Of a DNA stretch of 64,000 nucleotides, positions 36,566-46,176 are shown in pieces. This DNA is from Providencia vermicola (GTDB lineage: Bacteria; Pseudomonadota; Gammaproteobacteria; Enterobacterales; Enterobacteriaceae), in contig NZ_CP048796.1 of the NCBI RefSeq assembly GCF_010748935.1, positions 3,847,001 through 3,911,000 on the forward strand. The letters are read 5' to 3'. Position 1 is the first letter of the stretch. Every line of letters begins with the position of its first letter. Under the pieces are notes generated by a model. It did not search any database. It saw only the letters and a list, made by a program, of their open reading frames with translations, and was not told the DNA's origin. A program made the translations under genes and the position numbers.

Positions 36566-39064
36566 ATGACAACGAATATATCTCACTCTTCCGTTAATAG
36601 GCTGAGTTTACCAGTAGAAGGCATGACCTGTGCATCCTGTGTTGGTCGTGTTGAAAAAGCATTAAACGCTGTCACGAATATTGAAACGGCAACCGTGAAT
36701 TTAACAACTGAGCGTGCAGACATCACGTTCAAAGGCCAAGCTGATCCGGCTGCGGCTGTTCGTGCAATAGAGAGTTCAGGTTATAAAGTCCGTGAAGAGA
36801 CAACTGAATTAGCGATTGAAGAGATGACCTGTGCATCTTGTGTTGGTCGCGTTGAGAAAGCATTATCACAAATCCCCGGCGTTATTGAAGCGACTGTTAA
36901 CTTGGCAACAGAACGCGCCCGCATTCGCCATTTCTCCGGCGCTGTCACTATCGATGATCTCGAAGCCGCGATAGTGCAAGCTGGTTATAAACCTCGTCGT
37001 CTGTCAGAAACAACGACTAATGCGAATGATCAAGCCAATGAACGTCGTGAGAATGAAGAGCGTTCGCTACGGCGTGCATTATTTACTGCTGCAATATTCA
37101 CATTGCCAGTATTTATTATTGAAATGGGTTCACACTTTATTCTAGGTATTCATCATTGGGTATCGGAGAACCTTGGACAACAACTCAATTGGTATATCCA
37201 ATTTGTCTTCGCGACCATTGTACTATTCGGCCCTGGTTTACGGTTTTTCCAAAAAGGGGTTCCGGCACTATTACGTGCAGCGCCTGATATGAACTCACTT
37301 GTCGCTGTCGGTACAGCCGCTGCCTATGGCTATTCTGTGGTGGCCACCTTTATACCACAGGTGCTGCCTGTCGGGACGGCGAATGTATACTTTGAAGCGG
37401 CCGTCGTTATTGTGACCTTAATTCTGCTCGGTCGTACATTAGAAGCCCGCGCAAAAGGCAAAACCTCCCAAGCCATCAAACGTCTTGTTGGGCTACAAGC
37501 TAAAACGGCCCGTGTAGAACGTGATGGGAAAATGATTGAGATCCCGCTGGATCAGGTCATGACAAATGATATCGTTTTTGTGCGCCCAGGCGAGAAAATC
37601 CCTGTTGATGGTGAAGTCATTGAAGGGGCTTCTTATGTTGATGAAAGCATGATCACCGGTGAACCTGTACCTGTATCCAAAGAAATAGGCTCTGAGGTTG
37701 TTGGGGGCACCATCAATAAAACAGGCGCCTTTAGTTTCCGAGTGACTAAAATTGGTTCGAACACCGTATTAGCTCAGATCATTCGTTTAGTAGAAGAAGC
37801 GCAAGGCTCAAAACTACCTATTCAAGCATTAGTTGATAAGGTGACGATGTGGTTTGTTCCTGCGGTGATGACAGGCGCGGTGATCACCTTCTTCATTTGG
37901 CTTATTTTTGGTCCAGATCCAGCACTAACCTTTGCACTGATTAATGCTGTTGCTGTTTTAATTATCGCATGTCCATGTGCGATGGGGCTGGCAACACCAA
38001 CCTCAATTATGGTCGGTACTGGACGAGCTGCTGAATTAGGTGTTCTATTTCGCAAAGGTGAAGCCTTACAAGCGCTGCGTGATGTAACAGTCGTCGCTCT
38101 TGATAAAACCGGAACATTAACGAAAGGTCGTCCAGAACTCACTGACCTGATCCCAGCTGACGGCTTTGAATATGATGAGGTTTTGTCCTTAGTTGCTGCC
38201 ATCGAAACGCGCTCTGAACATCCGATAGCTGAAGCGATTGTGACTGCTGCAAACGACAAAGGTCTTGCACTGGCGGCTATAGAAGAGTTTGAAGCCGTTC
38301 CAGGATTTGGTATCTCGGCAAAAGTCAGTGGTCGTGCCATCTCTGTTGGTGCCGATCGCTTTATGAAACAGCTTGGATTGGATGTGAGTCACTTCCAGCA
38401 ATCTGCGCAACGCCTAGGTGAACAAGGAAAAAGTCCACTCTACGCGGCTATTGATGGACGGTTAGCAGCAATTATCGCCGTTGCTGACCCAATTAAAGAA
38501 ACAACGCCAGAAGCTATCAATGCATTACACGCTTTAGGGTTAAGAGTAGCAATGATCACCGGTGATAATGCTGCGACAGCCGCTGCTATCGCTAAACAGC
38601 TTGGCATTGATGAAGTGGCAGCGGAAGTCTTGCCAGATGGTAAGGTTGCAGCTTTAAAACAGTTTCGTCGTAATCACAATAAAGTCGCGTTTGTTGGCGA
38701 TGGAATTAACGATGCACCTGCACTTGCCGAAGCCGATGTTGGATTAGCAATCGGTACAGGAACAGATGTCGCTATTGAAGCTGCGGATGTTGTATTGATG
38801 TCTGGGGATCTACGTGGTGTTGTCGATGCAATTGCATTAAGCCAAGCAACTATCCGCAACATCAAACAGAACCTGTTTTGGGCCTTTGCTTACAATGCGC
38901 TATTGATCCCTGTGGCAGCAGGCTTGCTCTATCCAATTAACGGTACCCTGCTTTCACCTATTCTGGCTGCGGCAGCAATGGCACTTTCCAGTGTCTTCGT
39001 ATTGGGTAATGCCTTACGCCTAAAACGCTTTCAAGCACCAATGAAAGATAGCGCCACTCAATAA
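36566..39064 (+). CDS. copA: Copper-exporting P1B-type ATPase
   Basis: 832 aa. Two N-terminal heavy-metal-binding domains have identical GMTCASC-type motifs (C22/C25 and C89/C92). The transmembrane metal site is CPC at 469-471 in [15 protein letters not shown], the phosphorylation site is DKTGTLTKG with D513, and [10 protein letters not shown] lies near the end. It pumps Cu(I) from the cytoplasm. The CueR-type promoter upstream and the downstream glutaredoxin, cueR and copZ-like genes make a compact copper-resistance module. Confidence 0.96.
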   Translation: MTTNISHSSVNRLSLPVEGMTCASCVGRVEKALNAVTNIETATVNLTTERADITFKGQADPAAAVRAIESSGYKVREETTELAIEEMTCASCVGRVEKALSQIPGVIEATVNLATERARIRHFSGAVTIDDLEAAIVQAGYKPRRLSETTTNANDQANERRENEERSLRRALFTAAIFTLPVFIIEMGSHFILGIHHWVSENLGQQLNWYIQFVFATIVLFGPGLRFFQKGVPALLRAAPDMNSLVAVGTAAAYGYSVVATFIPQVLPVGTANVYFEAAVVIVTLILLGRTLEARAKGKTSQAIKRLVGLQAKTARVERDGKMIEIPLDQVMTNDIVFVRPGEKIPVDGEVIEGASYVDESMITGEPVPVSKEIGSEVVGGTINKTGAFSFRVTKIGSNTVLAQIIRLVEEAQGSKLPIQALVDKVTMWFVPAVMTGAVITFFIWLIFGPDPALTFALINAVAVLIIACPCAMGLATPTSIMVGTGRAAELGVLFRKGEALQALRDVTVVALDKTGTLTKGRPELTDLIPADGFEYDEVLSLVAAIETRSEHPIAEAIVTAANDKGLALAAIEEFEAVPGFGISAKVSGRAISVGADRFMKQLGLDVSHFQQSAQRLGEQGKSPLYAAIDGRLAAIIAVADPIKETTPEAINALHALGLRVAMITGDNAATAAAIAKQLGIDEVAAEVLPDGKVAALKQFRRNHNKVAFVGDGINDAPALAEADVGLAIGTGTDVAIEAADVVLMSGDLRGVVDAIALSQATIRNIKQNLFWAFAYNALLIPVAAGLLYPINGTLLSPILAAAAMALSSVFVLGNALRLKRFQAPMKDSATQ

Positions 39065-39122
39065 ATCATTTTAATAGCCAGACTGTATTAAGTCTGGCTA
39101 TATCCGTAAAAAGGAGATCACG

Positions 39123-39392
39123 ATGACGCTCACACCACAACCGCCAATTCTGATTTATACCACACCAACGTGCCCTGACTGCAAATTGCTCAAAGAGTGG
39201 TTGGTGAAAGAACAACTCTCATTTGAAGAGCGCGACCTGACAGACCCGCAAATAATGGCAGAAGCCAAAGCTCGAACGGGTGTACGCGTCGCACCGATTA
39301 CCCTCATTGGTGAGCATATCTTTTATGGCACTTTTTCATCGCAAAAACCGAGCATTATGGCGATTCTTAAACAAGCGACAACAAAGAACTAG
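39123..39392 (+). CDS. Glutaredoxin-like protein (CPDC)
   Basis: 89 aa with a thioredoxin fold: LIYTTPTCPDCKLLKEWL holds the CxxC redox pair, then a cis-Pro segment VAPITLIGEHIFYGTF. It resembles NrdH/GrxC-type small disulfide reductases. Its place 58 bp after copA and before cueR suggests a role in keeping thiols reduced, or in copper handling, under copper stress (inference). A good RBS (AAAGGAG) precedes ATG. Confidence 0.82.
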   Translation: MTLTPQPPILIYTTPTCPDCKLLKEWLVKEQLSFEERDLTDPQIMAEAKARTGVRVAPITLIGEHIFYGTFSSQKPSIMAILKQATTKN

Positions 39393-39436
39393 CTATTTTA
39401 TTTCTTAAAGTATCCGATTGTTGAGGAGATAAAATA

Positions 39437-39901
39437 ATGAATATTGGTCAAGCAGCCAAACTTTCTGGTATCTCAGCAAAAATGATCCGTTATTACGAAC
39501 AGACGGGCTTGCTCCCCAAAGCAAAGCGCACAACCGCAGGGTATCGCTATTACAACCAATTGGACGTTAATAGCCTGAATCTTATTCGCCGTGCGCGTTC
39601 GCTAGGTTTCTCAACCGAGCAGATTTCAGTTTTATTGTGCCTATGGCGCAATAGAGAGCGTGCTAGCGCCGATGTTAAAAATATGGCACTAACACACCTT
39701 TCTGAATTAAAAAGAAAGATTCATGAGCTGCAAGGTATCGCAAATACGCTTGAAGCTCTCACTCGACACTGCCATGGTAATGATGATCCTGATTGCCCGA
39801 TTATTGAAAATTTAGTTAATTCACATGAATACCTTGAAACCCAAGAGGTCAAAAAGGGGCTGTTTGGCAATTTTCCCGCGCATTCAGTAAAAACTGATTG
39901 A
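39437..39901 (+). CDS. cueR: CueR, Cu(I)-responsive MerR-family activator
   Basis: 154 aa. MNIGQAAKLSGISAKMIRYY forms the DNA-binding head. The Cu(I) ligands C112 and C120 (HCHGNDDPDC) are at the same positions as in E. coli CueR. It should activate the 19-bp-spacer promoters of copA and the copZ-like gene. The C-terminal tail is longer than in E. coli CueR (135 aa). Its stop codon overlaps the next promoter's -35. Confidence 0.92.
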   Translation: MNIGQAAKLSGISAKMIRYYEQTGLLPKAKRTTAGYRYYNQLDVNSLNLIRRARSLGFSTEQISVLLCLWRNRERASADVKNMALTHLSELKRKIHELQGIANTLEALTRHCHGNDDPDCPIIENLVNSHEYLETQEVKKGLFGNFPAHSVKTD

Positions 39902-39928
39902 CCTTCCAATAGGGTAAAGCTTTATATT
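39898..39928 (+). promoter_or_regulatory. CueR-type promoter of the copZ-like gene
   Basis: TTGACC at 39898-39903 (overlapping the cueR stop), 19-bp spacer, TATATT at 39923-39928. The spacer contains CTTCCAATAGGGTAAAG, similar to the copA operator. It allows independent induction of the small metallochaperone. Confidence 0.7.
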
Positions 39929-39959
39929 TATCATAATGTTAATCATAGGAGTTAGAAAA

Positions 39960-40157
39960 ATGATAAGTCTTACAATACCGAAAATGGCATGTGGCGGCTG
40001 CGCTAAATCAATCACAAAAATCATTTTGGATATTGATGACAATGCGCAAGTGGACGCCGATCCCTCAACAAAAAAAGTGCAGATCACCAGCAATATGGAA
40101 GAAAGTATTTTCCGTACAGCCCTCAGTACGGCGGGATATCCAGCAGATCCAGAATAA
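39960..40157 (+). CDS. copZ: CopZ-like copper chaperone (HMA domain)
   Basis: 65 aa when started at the ATG at 39960, which has AGGAGT 9-14 nt upstream; an upstream in-frame start at 39936 is less likely. Single HMA ferredoxin-like fold with the metal site MACGGCAKS and a KKVQI strand. It probably carries Cu(I) to CopA. A CueR-type promoter precedes it. Confidence 0.88.
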   Translation: MISLTIPKMACGGCAKSITKIILDIDDNAQVDADPSTKKVQITSNMEESIFRTALSTAGYPADPE

Positions 40158-40353
40158 TCAGTGATAAGAGCAGATATCAGGCGAATAAATGTGTAGTCGA
40201 CGTTCTACTAAGACATTTATCGACGATACCTTCTTTAATGGCCCTTTCACGCCTACTACGTTAACGATTTTAGTGACTGTTGATAGCAAAATGCCTGCTT
40301 TTGTTGATTTTACAAGAGCAGGCACATAGGGAGTTGAATCTTAGCTTATTGAA

Positions 40354-40764
40354 TTAGTGGATTCGATCACCTTCGTCGTCATCACCTTCTTCATCATCAT
40401 ATTCAGCATCAGGATCTTCGAAATAAGTTCCCCAGCCGTCATAGTTGATTCCGAGTTTTTCAGCCAATTTCATCAGTTGTTCAACTTGAGCATCTATCAG
40501 CTCTGCGTTTAATGCACTCTCACTAATCACATCACAGCACATCAGCGTCACACCGTTTTCAACTTCCAACTCTTCCGCATCAGTGACTTCATAACCTAAT
40601 TTAAAAGCTTCTACGGCTGCTTTTTCTAATAATTCAAAATTATCAGCAGAGAAATGGTGTTCAATTGCATACAATGCATCAGGATCACTGCCATCTTCCA
40701 GTAATTCTTCTATAATTAGACGAGTTTCTTCGTATTGAGCCTCTAATTCAGCTTTATCCACCAT
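40354..40764 (-). CDS. rraB: RraB, inhibitor of RNase E
   Basis: 136 aa from the ATG at 40764 (RBS AGAGGTG); an upstream frame to 40833 is non-homologous. It matches E. coli Rra[43 protein letters not shown] and [11 protein letters not shown], then an acidic [11 protein letters not shown] tail. RraB binds the RNase E scaffold and alters degradosome activity. Divergent from argF, as in E. coli. Confidence 0.95.
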   Translation of the reverse strand: MVDKAELEAQYEETRLIIEELLEDGSDPDALYAIEHHFSADNFELLEKAAVEAFKLGYEVTDAEELEVENGVTLMCCDVISESALNAELIDAQVEQLMKLAEKLGINYDGWGTYFEDPDAEYDDEEGDDDEGDRIH

Positions 40765-40870
40765 ATCCACACCTCTTTTTTCATTATCGCTAGTCTCTGG
40801 GCCATTCTCCCATAGGGCTGCCAGTGACACCATACCTGAATGAATAATTTCTTTTCTTACAGGGGTTGAT

Positions 40871-40909
40871 TTTGAATTTTTATGAATATAAATTGAATAT
40901 TAATTCAAT
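40871..40909 (+). promoter_or_regulatory. Two ARG boxes (ArgR operator) of argF
   Basis: Box 2 (40892-40909, ATTGAATATTAATTCAAT) fits the ArgR consensus perfectly. Box 1 (40871-40888) is a weaker TGAAT-N4-ATGAA copy. They are separated by 3 bp, the standard spacing for one ArgR hexamer. They end 18 bp before the argF start codon. Confidence 0.88.
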
Positions 40910-40927
40910 CACAAAAGGCTGCATTTT

Positions 40928-41953
40928 ATGAACCCCTTCTATAAAAAGCATTTTCTTAGGTTACTTGATTTTACACCCAACGAAATTCATTCATTATTAA
41001 AACTATCAGCTTGGTTAAAAGCACAAAAGAAAGCCGGACTCGAAACCCCACTGCTCACAGGCAAAAACATCGCCCTTATTTTTGAAAAAGATTCTACTCG
41101 TACACGCTGCGCCTTTGAAGTCGGTGCTTTTGACCAAGGTGCAAGAGTCACTTACTTAGGCCCTTCAGGTAGCCAAATTGGTCACAAAGAAACCATGAAA
41201 GATACCGCAAGGGTTTTAGGACGGATGTATGATGGGATCCAATATCGGGGTTTTAGTCAATCAACGGTTGAAACTTTAGCTGCGCATTCGGGAGTGCCTG
41301 TATGGAATGGATTAACAAATGAATTCCATCCCACACAGTTATTGGCCGACCTACTGACCATCCAAGAACATCAACCAAACAAACCTCTTTCAGAGATCAA
41401 ATTTGCTTATTTAGGCGATGCTCGTAACAACATGGGAAATTCCATGTTAGAGGCTGCGGCGCTCACAGGCATGGATGTTCGTTTAGTCGCACCAAAAAGT
41501 TGTTGGCCAGAAGCAGAACTCGTTGAAATTTGTCAAAAAGCAGCGTTGAAAACAGGAGGAAAAATCACGCTCACTGAAAATGTTGCAGAAGGTGTTAAAG
41601 ATGCTGATTTCCTGTATACCGATGTTTGGGTGTCAATGGGGGAAGCAAAAGCGGTTTGGGCCGAACGGATTCATTTGCTTAAACCGTATCAAGTGAATAT
41701 GGATACGATTCAGTTAACCGGTAACCCTGATGTTAAATTCCTACATTGTTTACCCGCATTTCATAACGAAGATACAACGCTCGGCTCTCAACTTGCCCAA
41801 GAGTTTAATCTGTGGGGTGGACTGGAAGTCACTGAAGAGGTTTTTGAATCTCCATACAGTATTGTTTTCGATGAAGCGGAAAACCGCTTGCATACAATAA
41901 AAGCGGTAATGGTTGCAACATTAGCACCTGAATTACCGAGTGGTATCATTTAA
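40928..41953 (+). CDS. argF: Ornithine carbamoyltransferase
   Basis: 341 aa. Carbamoyl-phosphate site STRTR ([17 protein letters not shown]) and [11 protein letters not shown]; the ornithine-side HCLPAFH near residue 275 and the DVWVSMGE loop are present. It makes citrulline from ornithine and carbamoyl phosphate in arginine synthesis. Tandem ARG boxes indicate ArgR repression. A near-palindromic hairpin follows at 42011-42049. Confidence 0.97.
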   Translation: MNPFYKKHFLRLLDFTPNEIHSLLKLSAWLKAQKKAGLETPLLTGKNIALIFEKDSTRTRCAFEVGAFDQGARVTYLGPSGSQIGHKETMKDTARVLGRMYDGIQYRGFSQSTVETLAAHSGVPVWNGLTNEFHPTQLLADLLTIQEHQPNKPLSEIKFAYLGDARNNMGNSMLEAAALTGMDVRLVAPKSCWPEAELVEICQKAALKTGGKITLTENVAEGVKDADFLYTDVWVSMGEAKAVWAERIHLLKPYQVNMDTIQLTGNPDVKFLHCLPAFHNEDTTLGSQLAQEFNLWGGLEVTEEVFESPYSIVFDEAENRLHTIKAVMVATLAPELPSGII

Positions 41954-42010
41954 TTGTATAGATTAGGTCGGCACTTATTTGAAGCTGTATTCGAATCTGT
42001 ATTTGAAGCT

Positions 42011-42049
42011 GTGGTGCCTACTAATAGGCATCGAGATAATAGGCGCCAC
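42011..42049 (+). terminator. Hairpin after argF
   Basis: Arms GTGGTGCCTA (42011-42020) and TAGGCGCCAC (42040-42049) with one mismatch and a 19-nt loop. Modest terminator candidate between argF and the convergent phnX remnant. Confidence 0.4.
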
Positions 42050-42093
42050 AATATTGTACAGATTCGAACTCAACCTATAAGCGATACGGCCAC

Positions 42094-42300
42094 TTAGGGT
42101 CTTTCGCCATTAGCCAGTCGCACATTTATCTTCTCTATGAGGTCAGGTAGATCAGCTAATGTATCAATAACATAGTGCGCACCTGCGGCAAATAACTTAT
42201 TGGCGGCTTGCTGACGCAAATGCGCAACGTCATCGGCTGACATGCGTTGATATTCATCCCATGTTTTACCAAACTCATTCCCTGATAAAGCGAGGCCAAC
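42094..42300 (-). pseudogene. phnX: 3' remnant of phosphonoacetaldehyde hydrolase
   Basis: The frame encodes only the last 70 or so residues of Phn[21 protein letters not shown] and [20 protein letters not shown], typical of the HAD-family C-terminus. The first about 200 residues, with the catalytic Asp and Lys, are missing. Homology ends near 42300, where unrelated sequence begins. Confidence 0.8.
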
Positions 42301-42338
42301 AAGCCCGTATTTCACCTGATATTGAAAATGTAGCATTC

Positions 42339-42527
42339 AGCTTAGGGGAGCGAGGTGCAACCATGATGCTGTATCCCCCTGGTTGGGCAACACTGCCTGT
42401 GTCAATTTTCAGTTTAACGGATAGAGGAAATATTGCCGATGGTGCCGCACTCACCATTGTGTTAGTCAGCGTGACGCTTTTGTTAATGGTCAAATTAGAG
42501 AGGATCGCTAAGCGACTTAGCCAATAA
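42339..42527 (+). pseudogene. 3' remnant of an ABC permease (probable 2-aminoethylphosphonate transport)
   Basis: The last 63 residues of a binding-protein-dependent permease can be read: [20 protein letters not shown] then SIFSLTDRGNIADGAALTIV and a final helix. The start of the gene is missing. Facing away from the phnX remnant with both 5' ends lost, it indicates one deletion inside a divergent phn catabolism/uptake locus. Confidence 0.65.
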
Positions 42528-42622
42528 TGAATAGCTCTCTGATTTTATTATTTTTATACAAAATAACAAAAAAGGAATATCAGCATACCAGTAAAAAAAT
42601 TTATTTTTCTGTATGCAAACGC

Positions 42623-42650
42623 TTGCGTCGAGAGGAGACACGCGTATAAT
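42623..42650 (+). promoter_or_regulatory. pyrLBI promoter
   Basis: TTGCGT at 42623-42628, 16-bp spacer, perfect TATAAT at 42645-42650. It lies 26 bp before the leader peptide start. Confidence 0.7.
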
Positions 42651-42675
42651 GCGCCACAATTTGCTGGGAGAAACC

Positions 42676-42825
42676 ATGAACGCTGTTGCTCTATTTGTTT
42701 CAAAGAACACCTCCATTGCACTGCCTTCTGGCGGTCTGGACAGCCTGTTTTTCCCCTCCGTATTTCAAGAAAAGCCCCTCATTGAGGGGCTTTTTTTTGG
42801 CCTATCACCTAACACGTCTTGCTGA
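42676..42825 (+). CDS. pyrL: pyrBI operon leader peptide
   Basis: 49 codons beginning MNAVALFVSKNTS, with U-rich codons in GLDSLFFPSVF just before the attenuator. RBS GGGAGAA. As in E. coli, translation of this leader couples ribosome position to RNA polymerase pausing at U-rich sites. With low UTP the ribosome stays close and prevents terminator formation. The stop codon lies 27 bp beyond the attenuator T-run. Confidence 0.85.
   Translation: MNAVALFVSKNTSIALPSGGLDSLFFPSVFQEKPLIEGLFFGLSPNTSC
42770..42798 (+). terminator. pyrBI attenuator
   Basis: Arms AAAAGCCCCTC and GAGGGGCTTTT with a 3-nt loop and eight T's, inside the leader ORF and 42 bp before pyrB. A T-rich stretch (TTTTTCCCCTCC) upstream is the likely pause site. 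Confidence 0.92.
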
Positions 42826-42840
42826 CACAGGAGAACAACG

Positions 42841-43776
42841 ATGCCGAACCCTTTATACCATCGCGATATAATTTCAATTAATGATTTAGATCGCGCCGAT
42901 CTTGAGCTCGTGCTCAAGGTTGCCGCTTCTTTAAAACAACAACCACAACCTGAATTTCTAAAACATAAAGTTATCGCCAGTTGTTTCTTCGAGGCATCGA
43001 CCCGTACGCGTTTATCCTTTGAAACAGCCATTCATCGCTTAGGGGCATCTGTTGTCGGATTTTCTGACAGTTCGAACACTTCGTTAGGTAAAAAAGGTGA
43101 AACGCTCGCCGATACTATTTCGGTCATTAGCCAATATGTGGATGCCATTGTGATGCGCCATCCACAAGAAGGTGCCGCACGTTTAGCTAGCCAATTTTCA
43201 GGCAATATTCCCGTTATCAATGCGGGTGATGGTTCAAATCAGCATCCAACACAAACGCTATTGGATTTATTTACTATTCAAGAAACACAAGGCCGCCTTG
43301 AAAACTTGCAAGTGGCCATGGTCGGTGACTTAAAATATGGCAGAACCGTGCATTCTCTCACGCAAGCGCTGTCTAAGTTCGAGGGCAATCATTTTTACTT
43401 CATCGCTCCGGAAGCCCTATCGATGCCTGTGCATATTCTTCACCTACTTGAAGAAAAAGGTTCTACATACAGCCTGCATAACAATATTGATGAAGTCTTG
43501 CCTGAACTCGATATTCTCTACATGACTCGAGTACAAAAAGAGCGTTTAGACCCTTCAGAATATGCCAATGTCAAAGCACAATTTGTACTGCGAGCAGCAG
43601 ATCTGCATGTTGCAAAACCTAACTTGAAAGTATTACATCCATTACCGCGCATTGATGAAATCAGTGTCGATGTTGATAAAACACCTTATGCTTACTACTT
43701 CCAACAAGCAGGCAATGGCATATATGCAAGACAAGCCTTACTGTCACTGGTTTTAAATAAAGAATTGGCCATCTGA
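42841..43776 (+). CDS. pyrB: Aspartate carbamoyltransferase catalytic subunit
   Basis: 311 aa, as in E. coli. Signatures are [15 protein letters not shown] (carbamoyl-phosphate binding), [12 protein letters not shown] and a C-terminal [10 protein letters not shown]. It starts pyrimidine synthesis by joining carbamoyl phosphate and aspartate. Forms the c6r6 holoenzyme with PyrI, encoded 13 bp downstream. Expression is set by the UTP-sensing leader. Confidence 0.98.
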   Translation: MPNPLYHRDIISINDLDRADLELVLKVAASLKQQPQPEFLKHKVIASCFFEASTRTRLSFETAIHRLGASVVGFSDSSNTSLGKKGETLADTISVISQYVDAIVMRHPQEGAARLASQFSGNIPVINAGDGSNQHPTQTLLDLFTIQETQGRLENLQVAMVGDLKYGRTVHSLTQALSKFEGNHFYFIAPEALSMPVHILHLLEEKGSTYSLHNNIDEVLPELDILYMTRVQKERLDPSEYANVKAQFVLRAADLHVAKPNLKVLHPLPRIDEISVDVDKTPYAYYFQQAGNGIYARQALLSLVLNKELAI

Positions 43777-43789
43777 GGAGAAACCCATC

Positions 43790-44254
43790 ATGACACACGA
43801 CCATAAATTACAAGTTGAAGCGATAAGCTGCGGCACTGTCATCGACCACATTCCTGCTCAAATTGGTTTCAAATTGCTGAGCCTGTTTAAACTGACATTA
43901 ACTGATGAACGAATTACTATCGGTTTAAATTTGCCTTCGAATAATTTAGGTAAAAAAGATTTAATCAAAATTGAAAATACTTTTTTAACGCCAGAGCAAG
44001 CCAACCAATTAGCGATGTATGCGCCAGAAGCAACCGTCAATCGTATTGAGGACTACCAAGTCGTAGAAAAGCTGGAGCTAAGATTACCGGAACATATCGA
44101 CAATGTGCTGATTTGTCCAAACAGTAACTGCATTAGCCATAATGAGCCAGTCTCCAGCAGCTTTAGAGTGAAAAAAGTCGGCAAAGAAGTTGCATTAACC
44201 TGTAAATTCTGTGAAAAAGAGTTCGATAGAGACGCCGTGATCAATAATCAGTAA
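43790..44254 (+). CDS. pyrI: Aspartate carbamoyltransferase regulatory subunit
   Basis: 154 aa. The N-terminal allosteric domain begins [20 protein letters not shown]; the C-terminal zinc domain has four cysteines in CPNSNC and CKFCEKEF. It binds ATP/CTP/UTP and adjusts PyrB activity. Part of the pyrLBI operon; ridA follows as in E. coli. Confidence 0.97.
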   Translation: MTHDHKLQVEAISCGTVIDHIPAQIGFKLLSLFKLTLTDERITIGLNLPSNNLGKKDLIKIENTFLTPEQANQLAMYAPEATVNRIEDYQVVEKLELRLPEHIDNVLICPNSNCISHNEPVSSSFRVKKVGKEVALTCKFCEKEFDRDAVINNQ

Positions 44255-44352
44255 ACAAGATAAACGTAGACTGCGACTTTGTATGTGAATAGCAAAGCTT
44301 TATACTATGTTTCATCTATCACGCTAATTTTATCTGCTTAAATGGAGTCATT

Positions 44353-44739
44353 ATGTCATACGAAATCAGTACAGAAAATGCACCAGCAGCAATCGGCCCT
44401 TATGTACAAGGTGTTGACCTAGGCAGTATGGTTATCACTTCAGGTCAGATCCCTGTTGATCCAAAAACAGGGGAAGTTCCCGAAGATATCGCTGCACAAA
44501 CTCGCCAATCACTGGCGAATGTTGCTGCTATCTTAGAAAAAGCGGGTCTTAGCGCTGCCAATATCGTGAAAACCACGGTCTTTGTGAAAGATTTAAACGA
44601 TTTCGCAACCGTGAATGCAACTTACGAAGAGTTCTTCAAACAACATAATGCCCCTTTCCCTGCGCGCTCTTGTGTTGAAGTTGCCCGTTTACCGAAAGAT
44701 GTAAAAATCGAGATCGAAGCGATCGCTGTGCGTAAGTAA
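44353..44739 (+). CDS. ridA: RidA, 2-iminobutanoate/2-iminopropanoate deaminase
   Basis: 128 aa. The YjgF/RidA signature includes APAAIGPYVQGV, the catalytic-site Arg in PARSCVEVARLPKD, and GAL-type VFVKDLNDF. It hydrolyses reactive imine intermediates from PLP enzymes. 98 bp after pyrI with its own RBS; a 13-bp hairpin follows. Confidence 0.97.
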   Translation: MSYEISTENAPAAIGPYVQGVDLGSMVITSGQIPVDPKTGEVPEDIAAQTRQSLANVAAILEKAGLSAANIVKTTVFVKDLNDFATVNATYEEFFKQHNAPFPARSCVEVARLPKDVKIEIEAIAVRK

Positions 44740-44748
44740 TAAATAACA

Positions 44749-44795
44749 GATAACACAAAGCGGGAAAAATGGCGTTTTTTCTGCTTTGTGTTATC
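44749..44795 (+). terminator. Hairpin after ridA
   Basis: Arms GATAACACAAAGC (44749-44761) and complement (44783-44795) with an internal A-rich/T-rich pairing. Probable transcript end. Confidence 0.6.
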
Positions 44796-45074
44796 ACCTT
44801 TCACTTCCCCGAACTTATCCAAATAATCATGCGCTAACTCGCTATACGGACTATTTTTTATTCACTTTCCTGCCAACAATATATTTTTCAAAACATCTTG
44901 TTATTTTATTGCCATTCCGGCATATTTGAGCCGCATTTTTAGTCGCCAATTAGGCCCTATCACTCATCCGAACTAAGGGGGTTACCATGCGTAAAAATAA
45001 TCTAAATACATTCAAAACATATTCTATTCATTCATAATTTAGAGAAGGTTTGCTTCTCTAAACAGGAGAAGTTA

Positions 45075-45521
45075 ATGGTAACACTCGTTGGGTTGAATCA
45101 AGATAACTGGGAAGATTGTGCTGATTTACAAGTTTCAGAAGAACAAGCACAATTTATTGCTTCCAACTTATATTCAATTGCGGAAGTTCAATTTTTACCT
45201 CGGTTTATCGTTAAAGGTATTCAGCATCAAGATACATTAGTGGGGTTAGTCATGTATGGTATTGACCCCGATGATGGCAATTATTGGATTTATCGCTTTA
45301 TGATAGACGAGAAGCACCAACGTCTCGGCTATGGTCGGCAAGCGATGCAGGTATTGATTGATGAAATAAAGTCATCAAATCAAGAGAAAATTCCAGCCAT
45401 TATGATTGGCTATCATATTGATAACCTTGGTGCGCATCATTTTTACCAAAGTGTCGGCTTTGAATTTCAAGGTGTTGCAGACTGGGGTGAATACTTAGCA
45501 AAATTTGATTTGCTTAACTAA
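45075..45521 (+). CDS. GNAT acetyltransferase (diamine/spermidine acetyltransferase-like)
   Basis: 148 aa. The GNAT fold shows LVGLVMYGIDPDDGNYWIYR, then FMIDEKHQRLGYGRQAMQVL (acetyl-CoA loop QRLGYG) and HHFYQSVGFEFQG. This resembles the BltD/PaiA spermine-spermidine acetyltransferase group. The substrate is inferred from similarity only. RBS AGGAGAAG lies just before the ATG. A strong terminator follows. Confidence 0.8.
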   Translation: MVTLVGLNQDNWEDCADLQVSEEQAQFIASNLYSIAEVQFLPRFIVKGIQHQDTLVGLVMYGIDPDDGNYWIYRFMIDEKHQRLGYGRQAMQVLIDEIKSSNQEKIPAIMIGYHIDNLGAHHFYQSVGFEFQGVADWGEYLAKFDLLN

Positions 45522-45539
45522 TTCGCTATAACTCAATAT

Positions 45540-45566
45540 AAAGGCCACATAAGTGGCCTTTTTTTG
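45540..45566 (+). terminator. Intrinsic terminator after the GNAT gene
   Basis: AAAGGCCAC and GTGGCCTTT arms, ATAA loop, run of T's to 45565. Confidence 0.92.
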
Positions 45567-45581
45567 TTAGATAAATCCACC

Positions 45582-45990
45582 ATGATCAACTTTTTCTCTA
45601 CTCTTAATATCCTTTCTTTGCCCGTATTTGGTGCTATGACGACTGAAGTGGCGTGTTCGGTTTATTACCTCAATTAATCCACTCAACGTCATATAACTGC
45701 CCCGCAAGTTGGTTTTTTTGTCAGTATTTATGTCGTGGTTATCGCGATTTCCGGCCCTTTTATTACCTTATTACTAGGCGGTTTTAATCGGAAAACCATT
45801 TTATTAGCAATCAAGTTGCTATTTTGGATTTCTCATATGATTTATGCACTGACAGATCGCTATGATGTGATTTGACTGTTTCGTATTTTACCGGCGCTCA
45901 CACAGGCCATCGTTTGCTGCCACGATCAATTTCATAATAGGTTTTTATTTTTGTTATCTCGGCTTTTGATATTCATACAATTTATTTTTT
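45582..45990 (+). pseudogene. Remnant of an MFS transporter
   Basis: After an ATG the text reads NILSLPVFGAMTTEVA, then with stops and frameshifts PQVGFFVSIYVVVIAISGPF, GGFNRKTILLAIKLLFWISH and YDVI-stop-LFRILPALTQAI. These are the first helices of an AraJ/YdhP-like major facilitator. Two or more in-frame stops and the missing C-terminal two thirds mark it as dead. Confidence 0.78.
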
Positions 45991-45993
45991 TCC

Positions 45994-46007
45994 TTGTTGT
46001 GGATCAA
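45994..46007 (+). promoter_or_regulatory. FNR-like site upstream of nrdD
   Basis: TTGTTGTGGATCAA deviates from the TTGAT-N4-ATCAA consensus at one base. E. coli nrdDG is FNR-activated, and an anaerobic enzyme gene lies downstream. Confidence 0.6.
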
Positions 46008-46033
46008 GTTTAGTGTAGCTAAAAAAGAGCAAT

Positions 46034-46082
46034 AACCTATATATTGTGCTTTAATTGCATCAACACATACTACATATAGTAT
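46034..46082 (+). promoter_or_regulatory. Two NrdR boxes upstream of nrdD
   Basis: Core CTATATATTG (46037-46046) fits the NrdR consensus fully and CTACATATAG (46070-46079) differs at one base. Core-to-core distance is 33 bp, about three helical turns. NrdR represses ribonucleotide reductase operons when dATP is high. Confidence 0.7.
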
Positions 46083-46176
46083 TTATTCACAGTTTTATCC
46101 ACAAGACAGCCACTCCTGCTACTGCGGCATTATCTGACGGTTTGATATTGTGGATAACTCAATAAGGAGCATTTCA

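Noticed and set aside
42261-42527. Intact 88-aa membrane protein gene
   Set aside because: Only its C-terminal part is homologous to permeases; the first 26 codons are antisense to the phnX remnant, so it is a truncation product.
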